Source: Bacteroidales bacterium M6 (GTDB lineage Bacteria; Bacteroidota; Bacteroidia; Bacteroidales; Muribaculaceae). Taken from it: 17,863 nt of DNA. The DNA lies in assembly GCA_001689485.1 (NCBI GenBank), contig LUJQ01000029.1, positions 1 to 17,863 on the forward strand, read 5' to 3'. Shown piece by piece: positions 12,933-17,863 of the stretch. Position 1 is the stretch's first letter, and each line of letters begins with the position of its first letter. The notes under the pieces were generated by a model. It was not told the origin of the DNA, ran no database searches, and was given only the letters and a program-made list of their open reading frames with translations. The translations under genes were made by a program, and so were the position numbers.

Positions 12933-13478
12933 TTACTTGTTCTTGAAGGGAAGGCCGAACTGTTTGAGCAATGCATAACCTTCTTCGTCGGTGTTGGCCG
13001 TCGTTACGAAAGTGATGTTCATGCCCATCAGCTTGTTGATGGTGTCGATGTTGATTTCGGGGAAGATAATCTGCTCTGAGATACCGAGGGTGTAGTTGCC
13101 ACGACCGTCGAGCTTGCCTTCGATACCCTTGAAGTCGCGGATACGGGGAAGGGCAACACGGACAAGGCGTTCGAGGAACTCATACATGCGTTCGCGACGC
13201 AGGGTAACACGCGCACCGATAGGCATTTTTTTACGCACCTTGAAGTTGGAGATGTCCTTCTTCGAAAGGGTAGCAACAGCCTTCTGGCCTGTGATGGCGG
13301 TAAGCTCGTTGATGGCGGTTTCGATAATCTTCTTATCCTGGGTTGCTTCGCCGAGACCTTCGTTGATTACGATTTTGGTCAGGCGGGGCACCTGCATAGG
13401 GGTGGTATAGTTGAATTCCTTGGTAAGCGCGGGCACGATTTTCTCGTCATACTGCTTTTTAAGGGTTGTGCTGCTCAT
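12933..13478 (-). CDS. rplE: 50S ribosomal protein L5
   Basis: L5 binds 5S rRNA and forms part of the central protuberance contacting the P-site tRNA. The 181-aa product starts MSSTTLKKQYDEKIVPALTK. Conserved blocks are KIVINEGLGEATQDKK (about 35-50), AVATLSKKDISNFKVRKKMP (73-92) and GRGNYTLGISEQIIFPEI (about 130-147). Its ATG overlaps the rplX stop in a TAATG junction, so translation is probably coupled. A 154-nt spacer follows before rpsN. Confidence 0.98.
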   Translation of the reverse strand: MSSTTLKKQYDEKIVPALTKEFNYTTPMQVPRLTKIVINEGLGEATQDKKIIETAINELTAITGQKAVATLSKKDISNFKVRKKMPIGARVTLRRERMYEFLERLVRVALPRIRDFKGIEGKLDGRGNYTLGISEQIIFPEINIDTINKLMGMNITFVTTANTDEEGYALLKQFGLPFKNK

Positions 13479-13798
13479 TACTTAATCTCCTCTCCTGATT
13501 TTTTAGCGTAACGTACTTTCTCGCCCTTCTCGTTGATGCGGATGCCGATACGGGTAGGCTTGCCGCTCTTGGGGTCGATGAGCGCGAGGTTAGAGATATT
13601 GATGGGCGCCTCCATCTTCACGATGCCTCCCTGGGGATGCTTGGCGCTGGGTTTCGTGCTCTTCGACACGATGTTGATACCCTCTACAATCGCACGGTTC
13701 TTGGCGGCCTGAACCGACAGGACGCGGCCCTGGCGGCCCTTGTCCTCACCAGCGAGAACGTAAACGGTATCTCCCTTTTTGATATATATTTTGCTCAT
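13478..13798 (-). CDS. rplX: 50S ribosomal protein L24
   Basis: L24 is an early assembly protein of the 50S subunit. The 106-aa product contains the KOW motif at its N-terminus (KKGDTVYVLAGEDKGRQGRV, residues 7-26) followed by NRAIVEGINIVSKSTKPS and GIVKMEAPINISNLALIDP, all typical. Its stop codon overlaps the rplE start by one base (TAATG). It lies 38 nt after rplN. GGAG in the last codons falls at roughly Shine-Dalgarno distance from the rplE ATG but may be chance. Confidence 0.98.
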   Translation of the reverse strand: MSKIYIKKGDTVYVLAGEDKGRQGRVLSVQAAKNRAIVEGINIVSKSTKPSAKHPQGGIVKMEAPINISNLALIDPKSGKPTRIGIRINEKGEKVRYAKKSGEEIK

Positions 13799-13836
13799 TG
13801 GGGTTTTCGGTGTTTACTGTTGTTGCTTGATATGGA

Positions 13837-14202
13837 TTAGAGTACCTCGGGTGCCAGAGAGACAATCTTCATGTTGGTGGCGCGCAGTTCGCGTGCTACC
13901 GGGCCGAAGATACGGGTGCCGCGGAGTTCGCCGGCATTGTTAAGCAGCACGCAGGCATTGTCGTCGAAACGGATATAGCTTCCGTCGGGACGGCGCACTT
14001 CTTTCTTCGTACGCACAACGACGGCCTTCGATACAGTGCCCTTCTTGACGTCGGACGAGGGGATAACGCTCTTAACGCTGACTACGATGATGTCGCCTAC
14101 GGAAGCGTAACGGCGCCCGGTGCCGCCGAGCACGTGGATGCACAGTGCCTCCTTTGCTCCGCTGTTGTCAGCAACGGTTAAACGGGATTCGGTCTGTATC
14201 AT
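13837..14202 (-). CDS. rplN: 50S ribosomal protein L14
   Basis: L14 is at the subunit interface and binds 23S rRNA. The 121-aa product starts MIQTESRLTVADNSGAKEAL, the L14 hallmark, and includes GRRYASVGDIIVVSVKSVIP (about 30-49) and the C-terminal GTRIFGPVARELR. It starts 3 nt after the rpsQ stop, so the two genes are probably coupled. It is slightly shorter than the 123-aa E. coli protein. Confidence 0.98.
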   Translation of the reverse strand: MIQTESRLTVADNSGAKEALCIHVLGGTGRRYASVGDIIVVSVKSVIPSSDVKKGTVSKAVVVRTKKEVRRPDGSYIRFDDNACVLLNNAGELRGTRIFGPVARELRATNMKIVSLAPEVL

Positions 14203-14205
14203 GTT

Positions 14206-14466
14206 TTACTTGACTTTTTCGATGATTTCTACTAAACGCCATCTCTTGGTCTTTGACAGAGGGCGGGTTTCCATAAGGCGTACGGTATCGCCGACTTCGC
14301 ACTCGTTCTTCTCGTCGTGCGCGTGATATTTCTTGGTCTTGTTGACGAACTTGCCGTAGATGGGGTGTTTTTCCTTCCACTTCACGGTAACCGTGATGGT
14401 CTTGTCACCCTTGTTGCTCGATACAACCCCGATACGCTCTTTTCTGAGATTTCTTTGTTCTTCCAT
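14206..14466 (-). CDS. rpsQ: 30S ribosomal protein S17
   Basis: S17 is a primary 16S-binding protein with an OB fold. The 86-aa product starts MEEQRNLRKERIGVVSSNKG, with the motif DKTITVTVKWKEKHPIYGK (about 21-39) and the basic loop KTKKYHAHDEKNEC. The block GDTVRLMETRPLSKTKRWRL, close to the family PROSITE motif, ends the domain. It lies 32 nt after rpmC and 3 nt before rplN. Confidence 0.98.
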   Translation of the reverse strand: MEEQRNLRKERIGVVSSNKGDKTITVTVKWKEKHPIYGKFVNKTKKYHAHDEKNECEVGDTVRLMETRPLSKTKRWRLVEIIEKVK

Positions 14467-14498
14467 TTTTGGTAATATGGTAGCTTGTTAGGGGGGGA

Positions 14499-14696
14499 TT
14501 ACTGGTTTTTAAGCTCGCGCTGGCGAAGCTCGGTCTTTACGCGGGCGATCATTTTGCGGTCAAGTGTAATCTTGGCAGGATTGTCCAGGGGCGAAACGGC
14601 GTGATTGGCCTTCTGCTGGAGATAATCCTTCTCCATCTGTGCCAGACGCTCCTTGAGATCGGCCGTTGAGAGCTCTTTGATTTCTTCTTTCTTCAT
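14499..14696 (-). CDS. rpmC: 50S ribosomal protein L29
   Basis: L29 is a small helical protein near the tunnel exit, where SRP and trigger factor dock. The 65-aa product is predicted to be helix-turn-helix: MKKEEIKELSTADLKERLAQ, then the loop with NHAVSPLDNPAKI and the second helix with MIARVKTELRQRE. The size is normal. It is 13 nt after rplP and 32 nt before rpsQ, the conserved L16-L29-S17 order. Confidence 0.97.
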   Translation of the reverse strand: MKKEEIKELSTADLKERLAQMEKDYLQQKANHAVSPLDNPAKITLDRKMIARVKTELRQRELKNQ

Positions 14697-14709
14697 AGCT
14701 TCTGTTCAA

Positions 14710-15141
14710 TTACACGTTGAGACTGGGATCATAATCGCGGCTTACGACGAACTTGGTGGTCACAGGCAGCTTCTGGGCGCCGAGACGCAATGCCTCCTTT
14801 GCTACATCGAAGGGGACACCATCGATTTCGATAATCATACGGCCCGGGGTCACGGATGCCACGAACCCTTCGGGGTTACCTTTACCTTTACCCATACGTA
14901 CGTCCAAAGGCTTCTTTGTGATGGGTTTGTCGGGGAAGATGCGAATCCAGAGCTGTCCCTGGCGTTGCATATAACGGGTCACAGCGACACGGGCTGCCTC
15001 GATCTGGCGTCCGGTGATCCACTTGGTCTCAAGGGTCTTGATGCCGAACGAACCGAAAGCGAGCTGGTTTCCGCGCTGGGCGTTGCCCTTTGCACGGCCC
15101 TTCTGGACTCTGCGAAATTTTGTTTTTTTCGGTTGTAACAT
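14710..15141 (-). CDS. rplP: 50S ribosomal protein L16
   Basis: L16 helps shape the A site of the 50S subunit. The 143-aa product starts MLQPKKTKFRRVQKGRAKGN and has RVAVTRYMQRQGQLWIRIFP (about 51-70) and MGKGKGNPEGFVASVTPGRM, the standard L16 signatures. It follows rpsC after an unusually long 184-nt spacer and precedes rpmC by 13 nt. No insertions are seen. Confidence 0.98.
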   Translation of the reverse strand: MLQPKKTKFRRVQKGRAKGNAQRGNQLAFGSFGIKTLETKWITGRQIEAARVAVTRYMQRQGQLWIRIFPDKPITKKPLDVRMGKGKGNPEGFVASVTPGRMIIEIDGVPFDVAKEALRLGAQKLPVTTKFVVSRDYDPSLNV

Positions 15142-15325
15142 TTTTGTAGATGTTAATCGATTGTTGTTTTATGTATTAAAAACCCTGTAACGCCCCGGCG
15201 GCTCATAAAGCGTGGCGGAAGGCATGGCGGCTGTCCCGGAGGAAGGTAGGGAGGAAGGCCGGGCATGACCAACCGCCGCCCGGTTCCCCCTGGTTCGGGA
15301 TAGCCGGACGCCGGATGCATAGTTT
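15142..15325 (-). other. Long spacer between rpsC and rplP, with hairpin
   Basis: A 184-nt non-coding spacer where other bacteria have little or none. The section near rplP (15142-15185) is AT-rich; the rest is GC-rich. A nested hairpin is possible: GGCGG/CCGCC (15226-15230 with 15273-15277) around CCCGG/CCGGG (15235-15239 with 15259-15263). In minus-strand RNA its 19-nt loop is entirely pyrimidine apart from one A. No reading frame looks real. Confidence 0.5.
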
Positions 15326-16060
15326 TTAATGGTTCGCGCGGGGTTTACGGAAACCTCCGCGGCGCTGGTTGCCACGGTCGGACTGACGTCCTCCCTCTTT
15401 GGCTGTATTTGCGAAGTTGGGAGCCAGGTCGCGCTTGCCGTAAACTTCACCGCGGCAGATCCACACCTTAACGCCGATCACACCAACCTTGGTGTGGGCT
15501 TCAACAAGTGCGTAATCAATGTCGGCACGGAGTGTGTGGAGCGGCGTACGTCCTTCCTTGAACATCTCCGAACGAGCCATTTCGGCACCGTTGAGACGGC
15601 CGGAAACCTGTACCTTTATGCCTTCTGCACCCGAACGCATCGTAGCGGCGACTGCCATCTTCACCGCACGGCGGTAGGCAATCTTGCCTTCGATCTGGCG
15701 GGCTATTGTGCTGGCCACGATCTGAGCGTCGAGTTCGGGACGCTTCACCTCGAAGATGTTGATTTGCACATCCTTGTCGGTGATTTTCTTGAGTTCTTCC
15801 TTGAGTTTGTCAACCTCGGCGCCACCCTTGCCGATAATCACGCCCGGACGCGAGGTGCATACGGTGATGGTGATCAGTTTGAGTGTACGTTCGATAACGA
15901 TGCGCGACACGCTCGACTTAGCCAAGCGGACATTGAGGTATTTGCGAAGCTTGGAGTCCTCAAGCAAGGTCTCCCCGTACTTCTTGCCGCCAAACCAGTT
16001 TGAATCCCATCCGCGGATGACACCCAGACGGTTGCTGATCGGATTTACTTTCTGTCCCAT
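15326..16060 (-). CDS. rpsC: 30S ribosomal protein S3
   Basis: S3 lies at the mRNA entry tunnel of the 30S subunit. The 244-aa product starts MGQKVNPISNRLGVIRGWDS. It has a type-II KH domain with the GKGG loop at residues 77-80 (RPGVIIGKGGAEVDKLKEEL) and the C-terminal S3 domain with SGRLNGAEMARSE (about 152-164). A basic Arg/Gly-rich tail follows (about 222-244), ending RKPRANH. It starts 3 nt after rplV, so translation is likely coupled. The long 184-nt spacer to rplP is unusual. Confidence 0.98.
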   Translation of the reverse strand: MGQKVNPISNRLGVIRGWDSNWFGGKKYGETLLEDSKLRKYLNVRLAKSSVSRIVIERTLKLITITVCTSRPGVIIGKGGAEVDKLKEELKKITDKDVQINIFEVKRPELDAQIVASTIARQIEGKIAYRRAVKMAVAATMRSGAEGIKVQVSGRLNGAEMARSEMFKEGRTPLHTLRADIDYALVEAHTKVGVIGVKVWICRGEVYGKRDLAPNFANTAKEGGRQSDRGNQRRGGFRKPRANH

Positions 16061-16063
16061 TTC

Positions 16064-16477
16064 TTAGTCCTTCGTTTTAGTGTCTTTATCAATTGTGTCA
16101 ACAAACAGGGTCACGTGGTTGGAACGCTTGCGGATTCTGTAGCCACGGCCCTGGGGGGCGGGACGCAGGCGCTTGAGCATCGGCGCGCAGTCCACGAAAA
16201 TCGTGCTGATGTAAAGCTCGCCGTTTTCAGCCTTGCGTTCGTTCTTGGCTTCCCAGTTGGCGATAGCCGAGCGGAGGAGCTTCTCCACGCGGGCGGCAGC
16301 TTCCTTATTTGAGAATTTGAGGATGCCCAGGGCGCGGAACACTTCCTTGCCGCGTACCAGGTCGGCCACCAGGCGCATCTTGCGCGGGGAGGTGGGGACG
16401 TTGGTCAGTTTGGCAAAGGACTGCGTTTTTAGGGCTTCCTTTCTTGCCTGAGCTGAGGTTCTTTTTCTTACACCCAT
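16064..16477 (-). CDS. rplV: 50S ribosomal protein L22
   Basis: L22 lines the peptide exit tunnel with its long beta-hairpin, a site tied to macrolide action. The 137-aa product starts MGVRKRTSAQARKEALKTQS; conserved parts are PTSPRKMRLVADLVRGKEV (about 29-47) and the hairpin with APQGRGYRIRKRSNHVT (about 107-123). The N-terminal extension and the C-terminal DKDTKTKD tail make it longer than the 110-aa E. coli protein. It follows rpsS after 49 nt and precedes rpsC by 3 nt. Confidence 0.97.
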   Translation of the reverse strand: MGVRKRTSAQARKEALKTQSFAKLTNVPTSPRKMRLVADLVRGKEVFRALGILKFSNKEAAARVEKLLRSAIANWEAKNERKAENGELYISTIFVDCAPMLKRLRPAPQGRGYRIRKRSNHVTLFVDTIDKDTKTKD

Positions 16478-16526
16478 TTTATTTCTTTTCTTTTTTATCA
16501 GAGTTTAATATAAACGGCCCGGCACG

Positions 16527-16796
16527 TTATTTCTTCTTGTTGCCGGCGTGACCGCGGAAGGTGCGCGTGGGAGCGAACTCGCCAAGCTTGTGGCCTACCA
16601 TGTTCTCGGTTACGTAGACAGGGATGAACTTGTTCCCGTTGTGCACGGCGAAAGTATGGCCCACGAATTCGGGGGCGATCATCGAAGCGCGGCTCCATGT
16701 CTTGATAACCGACTTCTTGCCGCTCTCCTCCATCGCGGAGACTTTCTTCTCAAGCTTTACGCTGATGAACGGGCCTTTTTTTAATGAACGACTCAT
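16527..16796 (-). CDS. rpsS: 30S ribosomal protein S19
   Basis: S19 forms the head tip of the 30S subunit with S13 and contacts the A site and the 50S subunit. The 89-aa product starts MSRSLKKGPFISVKLEKKV and contains KTWSRASMIAPEFVGHTFAV (33-52) and NMVGHKLGEFAPTRTFRGHA, all diagnostic. It ends in GNKKK. It lies 29 nt after rplB and 49 nt before rplV. Confidence 0.98.
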   Translation of the reverse strand: MSRSLKKGPFISVKLEKKVSAMEESGKKSVIKTWSRASMIAPEFVGHTFAVHNGNKFIPVYVTENMVGHKLGEFAPTRTFRGHAGNKKK

Positions 16797-16825
16797 TGTG
16801 TTGTCTTTGTCTTTAACTTAAGAGT

Positions 16826-17653
16826 TTACTTTTTTCTTCTCTCAATGATGTACTTCGAAGAGTTCTTCTTCGGCGAGCGAGTCTTGAGACCCTTGGCGTA
16901 GAGGCCCTTGCGCGAACGGGGATGTCCACCGGAAGCGCGGCCTTCACCACCACCCATCGGGTGGTCGACAGGGTTCATCACAACACCGCGGTTGCGCGGA
17001 CGGCGGCCGAGCCAGCGCGAGCGGCCGGCCTTGCCCGAACGCTCCAGCGAGTGCTCGGCGTTACCTACCACGCCGATTGTGGCCTTGCAGGCCGACAGAA
17101 TCTTGCGGGTTTCACCTGAGGGAAGTTTGACAATCGCATAGTCACCTTCGCGCGACACAAGCTGTGCGAAAGTTCCGGCAGAACGAGCCATGAAGGCTCC
17201 CTGGCCGGGACGCAACTCGATGTTGTGGATAACCGTACCCACGGGGATTTTGCTCAGGGGAAGAGCGTTACCCACTTCGGGTGCGGCGTCAGCACCGCTG
17301 ACAACGGTTGCGCCGACTTCTAAGCCGTTGGGTGCAATGATATAGGCTTTTGCTCCGTCAACGTAGTAAAGGAGGGCGATGCGGGCCGAACGGTTGGGAT
17401 CGTACTCGATAGCCTTCACTACGGCGGGCACACCGTCTTTGGTTCTCTTAAAGTCTATGATACGGTATTTGCGCTTGTGGCCGCCACCAAGGTAGCGTGT
17501 GGTGAGGTGGCCTTCGGAGTTACGACCTCCGGTGCTTTTTTTACCGACTGTAAGAGATTTTTCTGGCGCTTTAGCAGTGATCGCTCCTTTGAACACGCCA
17601 ATAACTTTGTGTCGTTGCCCCGGTGTGGTGGGCTTGAATTTTCTTACTGCCAT
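16826..17653 (-). CDS. rplB: 50S ribosomal protein L2
   Basis: L2 is needed for subunit joining and supports the peptidyl-transferase centre. The 275-aa product starts MAVRKFKPTTPGQRHKVIG. It carries GGRNSEGHLTTRYLGGGHK (42-60) and the signature VVMNPVDHPMGGGEGR (224-239) with H231, equivalent to the conserved E. coli H229. The length is normal. It starts 9 nt after the rplW stop and is followed by rpsS after 29 nt. Confidence 0.99.
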   Translation of the reverse strand: MAVRKFKPTTPGQRHKVIGVFKGAITAKAPEKSLTVGKKSTGGRNSEGHLTTRYLGGGHKRKYRIIDFKRTKDGVPAVVKAIEYDPNRSARIALLYYVDGAKAYIIAPNGLEVGATVVSGADAAPEVGNALPLSKIPVGTVIHNIELRPGQGAFMARSAGTFAQLVSREGDYAIVKLPSGETRKILSACKATIGVVGNAEHSLERSGKAGRSRWLGRRPRNRGVVMNPVDHPMGGGEGRASGGHPRSRKGLYAKGLKTRSPKKNSSKYIIERRKK

Positions 17654-17662
17654 TTTTATTTA

Positions 17663-17863
17663 TCAGATATTGCTGTAAAAGTCGATAGTTTCGCCTTCAC
17701 CGACAGTGATAAAAGCCTTCTTCCAACGGTCAGTCTTGCCGCGGAGCAGGCCGCTCTTGGTGTAACGCGATTTGTTTTTGCCACGTACGATGCACGTGTT
17801 CACATCCTTCACTTTAACGCCGTAAAGTTTCTCCACCATGTCCTTGATCTGGAACTTGTTGGC
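17663..17863 (-). CDS. rplW: 50S ribosomal protein L23 (C-terminal part, cut by window edge)
   Basis: L23 lies at the tunnel exit and docks trigger factor and SRP. The visible 66 residues read from ANKFQIKDMVEKLYGVKVKD through VNTCIVRGKNKSRYT to GETIDFYSNI. They include the characteristic loop between the strands (GKNKSRYTKSGLLRGKTDRW) and the final strand of the fold. The start and the first third lie beyond the right edge, so the real start is not visible. The position before rplB fits the L3-L4-L23-L2 order. No in-frame disruption is visible. Confidence 0.96.
   Translation of the reverse strand, partial: ANKFQIKDMVEKLYGVKVKDVNTCIVRGKNKSRYTKSGLLRGKTDRWKKAFITVGEGETIDFYSNI

Noticed and set aside
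15169..15450. 93-aa minus-strand frame spanning the rpsC-rplP spacer
   Set aside because: It overlaps the 3' end of rpsC in another frame and has no recognisable domain; the spacer looks non-coding.

Overview
The window is a core-genome segment of a Bacteroidota bacterium, most likely order Bacteroidales. Three things point there. Putative promoters carry the Bacteroidota -7 box TAnnTTTG (five instances, all followed by C). The ribosomal protein genes have the Bacteroidota order and sequence style, including a zinc-free L36, an Ala/Lys-rich L17 tail, and map directly after secY with no adk between. Most start codons lack a Shine-Dalgarno sequence. A gut Bacteroidales such as Muribaculaceae or Prevotellaceae would fit, but I cannot fix the family from this window.

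Layout, left to right. (1) Bases 1-15 look like the first 15 nucleotides of a 16S rRNA gene on the minus strand. An rRNA operon therefore leaves the window to the left. Bases 16-410 hold its leader and two tandem promoters. (2) A plus-strand gene at 792-1688 encodes a secreted DUF1460-family (NlpC/P60-like) cell-wall amidase. (3) It converges on eno (minus, 1861-3153), and both genes end at a 29-bp perfect inverted repeat that looks like a bidirectional terminator. (4) Bases 3154-3808 hold the eno leader and promoter, a cluster of REP-like palindromes, and a strong hairpin after rplQ. (5) Bases 3809-17863 are the fused S10-spc-alpha operon on the minus strand, from rplW (cut by the window edge) through rplB, rpsS, rplV, rpsC, rplP, rpmC, rpsQ, rplN, rplX, rplE, rpsN, rpsH, rplF, rplR, rpsE, rpmD, rplO, secY, map, infA, rpmJ, rpsM, rpsK, rpsD and rpoA to rplQ.

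The genes form a growth-linked expression block: ribosomal proteins of both subunits, the Sec channel, methionine aminopeptidase, initiation factor 1 and the RNA polymerase alpha subunit, next to an rRNA operon and a glycolytic gene.

No novel system is evident and every large ORF belongs to a known family. The less ordinary signals are non-coding: GC-rich, hairpin-forming spacers at several junctions inside an otherwise tightly packed operon (two of them where S4 feedback could act), the REP-like cluster, the very long terminator stem, a structured rRNA leader with repeated GCGA loops, and one perfect Shine-Dalgarno before rplF.
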